Positions 1 through 13,699 of a stretch of 64,000 nucleotides of DNA are shown here, in pieces. Numbering within the stretch: the stretch's first letter is position 1; each line of letters begins with the position of its first letter. Position numbers and translations under genes: made by a program. The notes under the pieces are model-generated. The model had not been told where the DNA came from. It searched no databases and was given only the letters and a program-made list of their open reading frames with translations. The DNA lies in NCBI GenBank assembly GCA_947623455.1, contig OX392538.1, forward strand, positions 186,001 through 250,000, given 5' to 3'. Source of the stretch: Mimachlamys varia (taxonomy: Eukaryota > Mollusca > Bivalvia > Pectinida > Pectinidae).

Positions 1-390
1 ATCTAACACTACATCATCAACGTAAAAAGGCAGCACCATTTAACACTATATCATCAACGTAAAAAGACAGCACCATTTAACACTTCATCATCAACGTAAA
101 AAGGCAGCACCATCTAACACTACATCATCAACGTAAAAATACAACACCATTTAACACTACATCATCAACGTAAAAAGGCAACACCATTTAACACTACATC
201 ATCAACGTAAAAATGCAACACCATTTAACACTACATCATCAACGTAAAAATGCAACACCATTTAACACTACATCATCAACGTTAAAAGGCAACACCATTT
301 AACACTACATCATCAACGTAAAAAGGCAACACCATTTAACACTACATCATCAACGTAAAAAGGCAACACCAATTAACACTACATCATCAA
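1..390. repeat. 37-bp tandem satellite, right end of an array
   Basis: Eleven successive copies of a core reading ACATCATCAACG are spaced exactly 37 bp apart, with core starts at about 11, 48, 85, 122 and so on to 381. Each unit also contains CACCATTTAACACT and a run of A followed by GGCA. Variation is light: GGCAGC against GGCAAC, AAAATGCAAC or AAAATACAAC, a GTTAAAA variant near 281, and CACTTCATC near 78. The array is cut by the left edge of the window, so its true length is unknown. The last unit is truncated, stopping after ATCATCAA at 390. No stop-free reading frame of note crosses it. I do not recognise the family. Confidence 0.95.
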
Positions 391-505
391 AAGCACCATT
401 GGTTGTGGTAAATATCAGACTGCTGACAACAAAACTACGAGTATCATTTTAGCTGTCAACATAATCACAGGACACAGCACTGAAACAACAAACAATGTAG
501 GAAAC
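391..505. other. Junction between the 37-bp and 47-bp satellites, with diverged 47-bp-like units
   Basis: The first ~35 bases (391-424) match neither satellite. From about 425 the sequence resembles the 47-bp unit in order: ACAACAAAACTACGAGTATC corresponds to AATAACAAAACGATATC, then GTCAACATAATCACAGG (455-471) corresponds to GACAACACATACACAGG. A second, shortened copy follows (478-505), reading ACTGAAACAACA and then TAGGAAAC, and runs straight into the first regular unit at 506. I read this as one and a half highly diverged, partly deleted units at the array edge. Chance similarity in A/C-rich sequence cannot be excluded by eye. No gene or regulatory site is visible here. Confidence 0.7.
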
Positions 506-700
506 AATAACAAAACGATATCACCGGAGAAAACACATACTCAGGAGGCACCAATAACAAAACGATATCACTGGAGACAACACATACACCGGAAACACCA
601 ATAACAAAACGATATCACCGGAGACAACACATACACAGGAAACACCAATAACATAACGATATCACTGGACACAACACATACACAGGAGGCACCAATAACA
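506..700. repeat. Left-edge units with private variants
   Basis: The first four units carry changes rarely or never seen further in: GGAGAAAACACATACTC at 526-542, and AGGAGGCACC in place of AGGAAACACC at about 543 and 684. The next unit, near 720, is 45 bp because it lacks two bases (GACAACACACACAGG). Private variants at an array edge are what unequal-exchange models predict, since terminal units are homogenised least. Confidence 0.7.
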
Positions 701-879
701 AAACGATATCACTGGAGACAACACACACAGGAAACACCAATAACAAAACGATATCACTGGAGACAACACATACACAGGAAACACCAATAACAAAACGAAA
801 TCACTGAAGACAACACATACACAGGAAACACCATTAACAAAACGATATCACTGGAGACAACACATACACAGGAAACATC

Positions 880-1020
880 AATAACAAAACGATATTACTG
901 GAGACAACAACTACACAGGAAACACCAATAACAAAACGAAATCACTAGAGACAACACTTGCACAGGAAACACAAAAACATAACGATATCACTGGAGACAA
1001 CACATAGACAGGAAACAACA
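880..1020. repeat. First copy of the three-unit marker cassette with a 46-bp unit
   Basis: Three consecutive units form a recognisable set: GACAACAACTACACAGG, then CGAAATCACTAGAGAC with ACACTTGCACAGG, then GGAAACACAAAAACATAACG, which has lost one base. The 46-bp unit is found near 968, 15,441, 16,897, 17,601, 22,206, 23,101, 23,290, 27,983, 28,736, 37,950, 41,006, 41,285, 48,521, 49,461, 53,785, 58,065 and 63,555. At 23,290 only the deletion is present, with ACATACACAGG in place of ACTTGCACAGG. These 17 units are the best natural markers for tracing block copying. Confidence 0.88.
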
Positions 1021-1139
1021 ATAACAAAACGGCATCACTGGAGACAACACATACACAGGAAACACCAATAACAAAACGATATCACTGGAGACAACACGTA
1101 TACAGGAAACACCAATAACAAAATGATATCACTGGAGAC

Positions 1140-1880
1140 AACACATACACAGGAAACATCATTAACAAAACGATATTACTGGAGACAACACGTATACAGG
1201 AAACACCAATAACAAAATGATATTACTGGAGACAACACATACACAGGAAACACCAATAACAAAATGATATTACTGGAGACAACACGTATACAGGAAACAC
1301 CAATAACAAAATGATATTACTGGAGACAACACATACACAGGAAACACCAATAACAAAACGATATCACTGGAGACAACACATACACAGGAAACACCAATAA
1401 CAAAACGAGATCACTGGAGACAACACATTCACAGGAAACACCAATAACAAAACGATATCACTGGAGACAACACATACACAGGAAACACCAATAACAAAAT
1501 GATATTACTGGAGACAACACATACACAGGAAACACCAATTACAAAACGAAATCACTGGAGACAGCACATACACAGAAAACACCAATAACAAAACGATATC
1601 ACTGGAGACAACACATACACAGGAAACACCAATAACAAATCGATATCACCGGAGACAACACATACACATGAAACTCAAATAACAAAACGATATCATTGGA
1701 GACAACACACACACAGGAAACACCAATAACAAAACGATATCACTGGAGACAACACATTAACAGGAAACTCAAATAACAAACCGATATCACTGGAGACAAA
1801 ACATACACAGGAAACAACAATAACAAAACGAGATCACTGGAGATAACACATACACAGGAAACACCAATAACAAAACGATA
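1140..1880. repeat. Block shared with 6.73-7.48 kb and 9.08-9.84 kb
   Basis: A run of about 15 units here recurs twice. It begins with CATCATTAACAAAACG at 1,157, includes alternating CGTATACAGG and TGATATTACTGG units, an AATTACAAAACG unit, CATGAAACTCAAATAAC, and ACATTAACAGGAAACTC with ACAAACCGATATC. The same order starts at 6,751 and 9,101. The 5,594-bp offset to the first copy equals 119 x 47 + 1, and the extra base is explained by the 48-bp unit near 3,978. Confidence 0.8.
1750..1800. repeat. First copy of the ACATTAACAGG / ACAAACCG marker pair
   Basis: A unit ending ACATTAACAGGAAACTC is followed by one starting AAATAACAAACCGATATC and containing GACAAAACATACAC. The pair recurs near 7,355, 9,700, 10,735, 15,575, 17,030, 22,335, 23,560, 28,120, 29,200, 30,420, 31,640, 38,500, 41,880, 42,680, 48,650, 49,875, 54,340, 58,660 and 61,240. 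A modified form is near 18,010. It is in the normal 47-bp register. Confidence 0.85.
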
Positions 1881-4500
1881 TCACTCGAGACAACACATAC
1901 ACAGAAAACACCAATAACATAACGATATCACTCGAGACAACACATAGACAGGAAACACCAATAACAAAACAATATCACTGGAGACAACACATACACAGGA
2001 AACACCAATAACAAAACGATATCACCGGAGACAAAACATACACAGGAAACACCAATAACAAAACGAAATCACTCGAGACAACACATACACAGGAAACACC
2101 AATAACAAAACGATATCACTCGAGACAACACATACACAGGAAACACCAATAGCAAAACGATATCACCGGAGACAACACATTCACAGGAAACACCAATAAC
2201 AAAAAGACATCACTGGAGACAACACACACACAGGAAACACCAATAACAAAACGATATCACTGGAGACAACACATACACAGAAAACACCAATAACAAAACG
2301 ATATCACTGGAGACAACACATAGACAGGAAACACCAATAACAAAACGATATTACTAGAGACAACAAATACACAGGAAACACCAATAACAAAACGATATTA
2401 CTAGAGACAACACATACACAGAAAACACCAATAACATAACGATATCACTCGAGACAACACATACGCAGGAAACACCAATAACAAAACGATATCACTGGAG
2501 ACAACACATACACAGGAAACACCAATAACAAAACGATATCACCGGAGACAACACATACACAGGAAACACCAATAACAAAACGAAATCACTCGAGACAACA
2601 CATACACAGGAAACACCAATAACAAAACGATATCACTCGAGACAACACATACACAGGAAACACCAATAGCAAAACGATATCACCGGAGACAACACATACA
2701 CAGGAAACACCAATAACAAAAAGACATCACTGGAGACAACACACACACAGGAAACACCAATAACAAAACGATATCACTGGAGACAACACATACACAGCAA
2801 ACACCAATAACAAAACGATATCACTGGAGACAACACATACACAGAAAACACCAATAACAAAACGATATTACTAGAGACAACACATAGACAGGAAACACCA
2901 ATAACAAAACGATATTACTAGAGACAACACATACACAGGAAACACCAATAACAAAACGATATCACTGGAGACAACACATACACCGGAAACACCAATAACA
3001 AAACGATATCACTGGAGACAACACATACACCGGAAACACCAATAACAAAACGATATCACTGGTGACAACACATACACAGGAAACACCAATAACAAAACGA
3101 TATCACTGGAGACAACACATACACCGGAAACACCAATAACAAAACGATATCACTGGAAATAACACATACATAGGAAACACCAATAACAAAACGATATCAC
3201 TGGAGACAGCACATACACAGGAAACACAAATAACATAACGATATCACTGGAGACAACACATACACCGGAAACACCAATAACAAAACGATATCACTGGAGA
3301 CAACACATAGACAGGAAACACCAATAACAAAACGATATCACTGAAGACAGCACATACACAGGAAACACCAATAACAAAACGATATCACTGGAGACAGCAC
3401 ATACACAGGAAACACCAATAACAAATTGATATCACTGGAGACAACACATACACAGGAAACACCAATAACAAAACGATATCACTGGAGACAACACATAGAC
3501 AGGAAACACCAATAACAAATTGATATCACCGGAAACAACACATACACAGGAAACACCAATAACAAAACGATATCACTGGAGACAACACATAGACAGGAAA
3601 CACCAATAACAAAACGATATCACTGGAGACAGCACATACACAGGAAACACCAATAACAAATTGTTATCACTGGAGACAACACATACACAGGAAACACCAA
3701 TAACAAAACGATATCACTGGAGACAACACATAGACAGGAAACACCAATAACAAAACGATATCACTGGAGACAGCACATACACAGGAAACACCAATAACAA
3801 ATTGATATCACTGGAGACAACACATACACAGGAAACACCAATAACAAAACGATATCACTGGAGACAACACATACACAGGAAACACCAATAACAAAACGAT
3901 ATCACTGGAGACAACACATTCACAGGAAACACCAATAACAAAACGAAATCACTCGAGACAACACATACACAGGAAACAACCAATAACAAAACGATACCAC
4001 TGGAGACAATACATACACAGGAAACACCAATAACAAAACGATACCACTGGAGACAACACATTCACAGGAAACACCAATAACAAAACGATATCACTGGAGA
4101 CAGCACATACACAGGAAACACCAATAACAAAACGATATCACTGGAGACAGCACATACACAGGAAACACCAATAACATAACGATATCACTGGAGACAACAC
4201 ATACACAGGAAACACCAATAACAAAATGATATCACTGGAGACAACACATACACAGGAAACACCAATAACATAACGATATCACTGGAGACAACACATACAC
4301 AGGAAACACCAATAACAAAATGATATCACTGGAGACAACACATACACAGGAAACACCAATAACATAACGATATCACTGGAGACAACACATACACAGGAAA
4401 CACCAATAACATAACGATATCACTGGAGACAACACATACACAGGAAACACCAATAACAAAACGATATCACTGGAGACAACAAATACACAGGAAACACCAA
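1860..4500. repeat. Source or copy of the 10.84-13.38 kb block
   Basis: About 55 units match 10.84-13.38 kb in variant order. Shared landmarks include the TATTACTAGAGAC units (2,351 and 11,329), the CACCGG runs with ACTGGTGACAAC, the ACAAATTGATATC units and the two GATACCACTGG units (3,993 and 12,876). The offset is 8,978 bp at the left and 8,883 bp (189 x 47) at the right. The difference is two units plus the extra base near 3,978. Confidence 0.8.
3970..3990. repeat. 48-bp unit (one inserted base)
   Basis: AGGAAACAACCAATAAC replaces AGGAAACACCAATAAC, adding one A. The matching unit in the 8.88-kb-distant copy (about 12,855) is a normal 47 bp, so the insertion arose here after the duplication or was lost there. 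Confidence 0.85.
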
Positions 4501-4592
4501 TAACAAAACGATATCACTGGAGACAACACATAGACAGGAAACACCAATAACAAAACGATATCACTGGAGACAACACATACACAGGAAACACC

Positions 4593-4639
4593 AATAACAA
4601 AACGATATCACTGGAGACAACACATACACAGGAAACACC
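4593..4639. repeat. Consensus-type 47-bp unit (reference monomer)
   Basis: This unit carries the majority base at each position as judged by reading the array. It begins AATAACAAAACG, has the palindrome GATATC at unit positions 12-17, one CpG at unit positions 11-12, a CCAAT pentamer across the join to the next unit, and ends GGAAACACC. It is offered as the reference for numbering variants in the other entries. Confidence 0.9.
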
Positions 4640-5049
4640 AATAACAAAACGATATCACTGGAGACAACACATACACAGGAAACACCAATAACAAAACGAT
4701 ATCACCGGAGACAACACATACACAGGAAACACCAATAACAAAACGATATCACTGGAGACAACACATACACAGGAAACACCAATAACAAACCGATATCACT
4801 GGAGACAACACATACACAGGAAACACCAATAACAAAACGATATCACTGGAGACAGCACATACACAGGAAACACCAATAACAAAACGATATCACTGGAGAC
4901 AACACATTCACAGGAAACACCAATAACAAAACGATATCACTGGAGAAAACACATACACAGGAAACACCAATAACAAAACGATATCACCGGAGACAACACA
5001 TACACAGGAAACACCAATAACAAAACGATATCACTGGAGACAACACATA

Positions 5050-7493
5050 CACAGGAAACACCAATAACAAACCGATATCACTGGAGACAACACATACACA
5101 GGAAACACCAATAACAAAACGATATCACTGGAGACAGCACATACACAGGAAACACCAATAACAAAACGATATCACTGGAGACAGCACATACACAGGAAAC
5201 ACCAATAACAAAACGATATCACTGGAGACAACACATTCACAGGAAACACCAATAACAAAACGATATCACTGAAGACAGCACATACACAGGAAACATCATT
5301 AACAAAATGATATCACTGGAGACAATACATACACAGGAAACACAAATAACAAAACGATATCACTGGAGACAGCACATACACAGGAAACACCATTAACAAA
5401 ATGATATCACAGAAGACAACACATTCACAGGAAACACCAATAACAAATTGATATCACCGGAGACAACACATACACCGGAAACACCAATAACAAAACGATA
5501 TCACTGGAGACAGCACATATACAGGAAACATCAATAACAAAACGATATCACTGGAGACAACACATTCACAGGAAACACCAATAACAAAACGGCATCACTG
5601 GAGACAACACATTCACAGGAAACACCAATAACAAAACGATATCACTGGAGACAACACATACACAGGAAACACCAATAACAAAACGATATCACTGGAGACA
5701 ACACATTCACAGGAAACACCAATAACAAAACGGCATCACTGGAGACAACACATTCACAGGAAACACCAATAACAAAACGATATCACTGGAGACAACACAT
5801 TCACAGGAAACACCAATAACAAAACGACATCACTGGAGACACCACATACACAGGAAACATCAATAACAAAACGATATCACTGGAGACAACACATTTACAG
5901 GAAACACCAATAACAAAACGACATCACTGGAAATAACACATACATAGGAAACACCAATAACAAAACGATATCACTGGAGACAGCACATTCACAGGAAACA
6001 CCAATAACAAAACGACATCACTGGAGACAACACATACACAGGAAACATGAATAACAAAACGATATCACTCGAGACAACACATACACAGGAAACACCAATA
6101 ACAAAACGATATCACTGGAAATAACACATACACAGGAAACAACAATAACAAAACGATATCACTGGAGACAACACATTCACAGGAAACACCAATAACAAAA
6201 CGGCATCACTGGAGACAACACATTCACAGGAAACACCAATAACAAAACGATATCACTGGAGACAACACATTCACAGGAAACACCAATAACAAAACGACAT
6301 CACTGGAGACAACACATAGACAGGAAACACCAATAACAAAACGATATCACTGGAGACAGCACATACACAGGAAACACCAATAACAAAACGATATCACTGG
6401 AGACAACACATACACAGGAAACACCAATAACAAAACGAAATCACTGAATACAACACATACACAGGAAACACCATTAACAAAACGATATCACTGGAGACAA
6501 CACATACACAGGAAACATCAATAACAAAACGATATCACTGGAGACAACACATACACAGGAAACACCAATAACAAAACGATATCACTGGAGACAACACGTA
6601 TACAGGAAACACCAATAACAAAATGATATCACTGGAGACAACACATTCACAGGAAACACCAATAACAAAATGATATCACTGGAGACAACACATTCACAGG
6701 AAACACCAATAACAAAATGATATCACTGGAGACAACACATACACAGGAAACATCATTAACAAAACGATATTACTGGAGACAACACGTATACAGGAAACAC
6801 CAATAACAAAATGATATTACTGGAGACAACACATACACAGGAAACACCAATAACAAAATGATATTACTGGAGACAACACGTATACAGGAAACACCAATAA
6901 CAAAATGATATTACTGGAGACAACACATACACAGGAAACACCAATAACAAAACGATATCACTGGAGACAACACATACACAGGAAACACCAATAACAAAAC
7001 GAGATCACTGGAGACAACACATTCACAGGAAACACCAATAACAAAACGATATCACTGGAGACAACACATACACAGGAAACACCAATAACAAAATGATATT
7101 ACTGGAGACAACACATACACAGGAAACACCAATTACAAAACGAAATCACTGGAGACAGCACATACACAGAAAACACCAATAACAAAACGATATCACTGGA
7201 GACAACACATACACAGAAAACACCAATAACAAATCGATATCACCGGAGACAACACATACACATGAAACTCAAATAACAAAACGATATCATTGGAGACAAC
7301 ACACACACAGGAAACACCAATAACAAAACGATATCACTGGAGACAACACATTAACAGGAAACTCAAATAACAAACCGATATCACTGGAGACAAAACATAC
7401 ACAGGAAACACCAATAACAAAACGAGATCACTGGAGATAACACATACACAGGAAACACCAATAACAAAACGATATCACTGGAGACAACACATA
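5050..7493. repeat. Higher-order repeat, 52 units, copy 1 of a tandem pair
   Basis: The variant order of this block is repeated immediately downstream at 7,494-9,840. Landmarks at 2,444-bp offset (52 x 47): ACAAACCGATATC at 5,072 and 7,516, and CACAGAAGACAACAC at 5,411 and 7,855. After about 6,735 the offset becomes 2,350 bp (50 x 47), as with CATCATTAAC at 6,751 and 9,101. The change is explained by two extra ACATTCACAGG/TGATATC units at about 6,640-6,735 present only in this copy. Confidence 0.85.
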
Positions 7494-9840
7494 CACAGGA
7501 AACACCAATAACAAACCGATATCACTGGAGACAACACATACACAGGAAACACCAATAACAAAACGATATCACTGGAGACAGCACATACACAGGAAACACC
7601 AATAACAAAACGATATCACTGGAGACAGCACATACACAGGAAACACCAATAACAAAACGATATCACTGGAGACAACACATTCACAGGAAACACCAATAAC
7701 AAAACGATATCACTGAAGACAGCACATACACAGGAAACATCATTAACAAAATGATATCACTGGAGACAATACATACACAGGAAACACAAATAACAAAACG
7801 ATATCACTGGAGACAGCACATACACAGGAAACACCATTAACAAAATGATATCACAGAAGACAACACATTCACAGGAAACACCAATACCAAATTGATATCA
7901 CCGGAGACAACACATACACCGGAAACACCAATAACAAAACGATATCACTGGAGACAGCACATATACAGGAAACATCAATAACAAAACGATATCACTGGAG
8001 ACAACACATTCACAGGAAACACCAATAACAAAACGGCATCACTGGAGACAACACATTCACAGGAAACACCAATAACAAAACGATATCACTGGAGACAACA
8101 CATACACAGGAAACACCAATAACAAAACGATATCACTGGAGACAACACATTCACAGGAAACACCAATAACAAAACGGCATCACTGGAGACAACACATTCA
8201 CAGGAAACACCAATAACAAAACGATATCACTGGAGACAACACATTCACAGGAAACACCAATAACAAAACGACATCACTGGAGACAACACATACACAGGAA
8301 ACATCAATAACAAAACGATATCACTGGAGACAACACATTCACAGGAAACACCAATAACAAAACGACATCACTGGAAATAACACATACATAGGAAACACCA
8401 ATAACAAAACGATATCACTGGAGACAGCACATTCACAGGAAACACCAATAACAAAACGACATCACTGGAGACAACACATACACAGGAAACATGAATAACA
8501 AAACGATATCACTCGAGACAACACATACACAGGAAACACCAATAACAAAACGATATCACTGGAAATAACACATACACAGGAAACAACAATAACAAAACGA
8601 TATCACTGGAGACAACACATTCACAGGAAACACCAATAACAAAACGGCATCACTGGAGACAACACATTCACAGGAAACACCAATAACAAAACGATATCAC
8701 TGGAGACAACACATTCACAGGAAACACCAATAACAAAACGACATCACTGGAGACAACACATAGACAGGAAACACCAATAACAAAACGATATCACTGGAGA
8801 CAGCACATACACAGGAAACACCAATAACAAAACGATATCACTGGAGACAACACATACACCGGAAACACCAATAACAAAACGAAATCACTGAAGACAACAC
8901 ATACACAGGAAACACCAATAACAAAACGATATCACTGGAGACAACACATACACAGGAAACATCAATAACAAAACGATATCACTGGAGACAACACATACAC
9001 AGGAAACACCAATAACAAAACGATATCACTGGAGACAACACGTATACAGGAAACACCAATAACAAAATGATATCACTGGAGACAACACATACACAGGAAA
9101 CATCATTAACAAAACGATATTACTGGAGACAACACGTATACAGGAAACACCAATAACAAAATGATATTACTGGAGACAACACATACACAGGAAACACCAA
9201 TAACAAAATGATATTACTGGAGACAACACGTATACAGGAAACACCAATAACAAAATGATATTACTGGAGACAACACATACACAGGAAACACCAATAACAA
9301 AACGATATCACTGGAGACAACACATACACAGGAAACACCAATAACAAAACGAGATCACTGGAGACAACACATTCACAGGAAACACCAATAACAAAACGAT
9401 ATCACTGGAGACAACACATACACAGGAAACACCAATAACAAAATGATATTACTGGAGACAACACATACACAGGAAACACCAATTACAAAACGAAATCACT
9501 GGAGACAGCACATAGACAGGAAACACCAATAACAAAACGATATCACTGGAGACAACACATACACAGGAAACACCAATAACAAATCGATATCACCGGAGAC
9601 AACACATACACATGAAACTCAAATAACAAAACGATATCATTGGAGACAACACACACACAGGAAACACCAATAACAAAACGATATCACTGGAGACAACACA
9701 TTAACAGGAAACTCAAATAACAAACCGATATCACTGGAGACAAAACATACACAGGAAACACCAATAACAAAACGAGATCACTGGAGATAACACATACACA
9801 GGAAACACCAATAACAAAACGATATCACTGGAGACAACAC
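7494..9840. repeat. Higher-order repeat, 50 units, copy 2 of a tandem pair
   Basis: Copy of 5,050-7,493 lacking two units. It differs by scattered single bases, for example ACCAATACCAAATTG near 7,887 against ACCAATAACAAATTG near 5,443. Both copies end before the switch to AGAAAACACCAATAACATAACG-type units, which places the right boundary near 9,840. Confidence 0.85.
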
Positions 9841-11500
9841 ATACACAGAAAACACCAATAACATAACGATATCACTCGAGACAACACATACGCAGGAAAC
9901 ACCAATAACAAAACAATATCACTGGAGACAACACATACACAGGAAACACCAATAACAAAACGATATCACCGGAGACAACACATACACAGGAAACACCAAT
10001 AACAAAACGAAATCACTCGAGACAACACATACACAGGAAACACCAATAACAAAACGATATCACTCGAGACAACACATACACAGGAAACACCAATAGCAAA
10101 ACGATATCACCGGAGACAACACATACACAGAAAACACCAATAACAAAACGATATCACTGGAGACAACACATAGACAGGAAACACCAATAACAAAACGATA
10201 TTACTAGAGACAACAAATACACAGGAAACACCAATAACAAAACGATATTACTAGAGACAACACATACACAGAAAACACCAATAACATAACGATATCACTC
10301 GAGACAACACATACGCAGGAAACACCAATAACAAAACGATATCACTGGAGACAACACATACACAGGAAACACCAATAACAAAACGATATCACCGGAGACA
10401 ACACATACACAGGAAACACCAATAACAAAACGAAATCACTCGAGACAACACATACACAGGAAACACCAATAACAAAATGATATTACTGGAGACAACACAT
10501 ACACAGGAAACACCAATTACAAAACGAAATCACTGGAGACAGCACATAGACAGGAAACACCAATAACAAAACGATATCACTGGAGACAACACATACACAG
10601 GAAACACCAATAACAAATCGATATCACCGGAGACAACACATACACATGAAACTCAAATAACAAAACGATATCATTGGAGACAACACACACACAGGAAACA
10701 CCAATAACAAAACGATATCACTGGAGACAACACATTAACAGGAAACTCAAATAACAAACCGATATCACTGGAGACAAAACATACACAGGAAACACCAATA
10801 ACAAAACGAGATCACTGGAGATAACACATACACAGGAAACACCAATAACAAAACGATATCACTGGAGACAACACATACACAGAAAACACCAATAACAAAA
10901 CGATATCACTCGAGACAACACATACGCAGGAAACACCAATAACAAAACAATATCACTGGAGACAACACATACACAGGAAACACCAATAACAAAACGATAT
11001 CACCGGAGACAACACATACACAGGAAACACCAATAACAAAACGAAATCACTCGAGACAACACATACACAGGAAACACCAATAACAAAACGATATCACTCG
11101 AGACAACACATACACAGGAAACACCAATAGCAAAACGATATCACCGGAGACAACACATTCACAGGAAACACCAATAACAAAAAGACATCACTGGAGACAA
11201 CACACACACAGGAAACACCAATAACAAAACGATATAACTGGAGACAACACATACACAGAAAACACCAATAACAAAACGATATCACTGGAGACAACACATA
11301 GACAGGAAACACCAATAACAAAACGATATTACTAGAGACAACAAATACACAGGAAACACCAATAACAAAACGATATTACTAGAGACAACACATACACAGA
11401 AAACACCAATAACATAACGATATCACTCGAGACAACACATACGCAGGAAACACCAATAACAAAACGATATCACTGGAGACAACACATACACAGGAAACAC
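9437..11500. repeat. 22-unit (1,034-bp) tandem duplication with a nearby 24-unit offset
   Basis: The string of units starting with AACAAAATGATATTACTGG at 9,437 recurs at 10,471, 1,034 bp later (22 x 47), together with the following AATTACAAAACG, CATGAAACTC and ACATTAACAGG units. Further right, TTACTAGAGACAAC units at 10,201 and 11,329 are 1,128 bp apart (24 x 47). Two overlapping exchanges of different size are the simplest reading. Confidence 0.75.
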
Positions 11501-13380
11501 CAATAACAAAACGATATCACCGGAGACAACACATACACAGGAAACACCAATAACAAAACGAAATCACTCGAGACAACACATACACAGGAAACACCAATAA
11601 CAAAACGATATCACTCGAGACAACACATACACAGGAAACACCAATAGCAAAACGATATCACCGGAGACAACACATACACAGGAAACACCAATAACAAAAA
11701 GACATCACTGGAGACAACACACACACAGGAAACACCAATAACAAAACGATATCACTGGAGACAACACATACACAGAAAACACCAATAACAAAACGATATC
11801 ACTGGAGACAACACATAGACAGGAAACACCAATAACAAAACGATATTACTAGAGACAACACATAGACAGGAAACACCAATAACAAAACGATATTACTAGA
11901 GACAACACATACACAGGAAACACCAATAACAAAACGATATCACTGGAGACAACACATACACCGGAAACACCAATAACAAAACGATATCACTGGAGACAAC
12001 ACATACACCGGAAACACCAATAACAAAACGATATCACTGGTGACAACACATACACAGGAAACACCAATAACAAAACGATATCACTGGAGACAACACATAC
12101 ACCGGAAACACCAATAACAAAACGATATCACTGGAAATAACACATACATAGGAAACACCAATAACAAAACGATATCACTGGAGACAGCACATACACAGGA
12201 AACACAAATAACATAACGATATCACTAGAGACAACACATACACCGGAAACACCAATAACAAAACGATATCACTGGAGACAACACATAGACAGGAAACACC
12301 AATAACAAAACGATATCACTGAAGACAGCACATACACAGGAAACACCAATAACAAAACGATATCACTGGAGACAGCACATACACAGGAAACACCAATAAC
12401 AAATTGATATCACTGGAGACAACACATACACAGGAAACACCAATAACAAAACGATATCACTGGAGACAACACATAGACAGGAAACACCAATAACAAATTG
12501 ATATCACCGGAAACAACACATACACAGGAAACACCAATAACAAATTGATATCACTGGAGACAACACATACACAGGAAACACCAATAACAAAACGATATCA
12601 CTGGAGACAACACATAGACAGGAAACACCAATAACAAAACGATATCACTGGAGACAGCACATACACAGGAAACACCAATAACAAATTGATATCACTGGAG
12701 ACAACACATACACAGGAAACACCAATAACAAAACGATATCACTGGAGACAACACATACACAGGAAACACCAATAACAAAACGATATCACTGGAGACAACA
12801 CATACACAGGAAACACCAATAACAAAACGAAATCACTCGAGACAACACATACACAGGAAACACCAATAACAAAACGATACCACTGGAGACAATACATACA
12901 CAGGAAACACCAATAACAAAACGATACCACTGGAGACAACACATTCACAGGAAACACCAATAACAAAACGATATCACTGGAGACAGCACATACACAGGAA
13001 ACATCAATAACAAAACGATATCACTGGAGACAGCACATACACAGGAAACACCAATAACATAACGATATCACTGGAGACAACACATACACAGGAAACACCA
13101 ATAACAAAATGATATCACTGGAGACAACACATACACAGGAAACACCAATAACATAACGATATCACTGGAGACAACACATACACAGGAAACACCAATAACA
13201 AAACGATATCACTGGAGACAACACATACACAGGAAACACCAATAACATAACGATATCACTGGAGACAACACATACACAGGAAACACCAATAACATAACGA
13301 TATCACTGGAGACAACACATACACAGGAAACACCAATAACAAAACGATATCACTGGAGACAACAAATACACAGGAAACAC
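10840..13380. repeat. Copy of the 1.86-4.50 kb block
   Basis: Same order of variant units as 1.86-4.50 kb. It lacks two of the units and the single inserted base found near 3,978. The GATACCACTGG pair is at about 12,876 and 12,923. Past about 13,380 the order departs, with an inserted GACAGCACATACAC unit. Confidence 0.8.
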
Positions 13381-13699
13381 CAATAACAAAACGATATCAC
13401 TGGAGACAGCACATACACAGGAAACACCAATAACAAAACGATATCACTGGAGACAACACATAGACAGGAAACACAAATAACAAAACGATATCACTGGAGA
13501 CAACACATACACAGGAAACACCAATAACAAAACGATATCACTGGAGAGAACACATACACAGGAAACACCAATAACAAAACGATATCACCGGAGACAACAC
13601 ATACACAGGAAACACCAATAACAAAACGATATCACTGGAGACAACACATACACAGGAAACACCAATAACAAACCGATATCACTGGAGACAACACATACA

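Noticed and set aside
391..424. Unique sequence at the junction as a possible gene fragment or mobile-element end
   Set aside because: Only about 35 bp do not resemble either satellite. There is no terminal repeat, target-site duplication or reading frame to support it.
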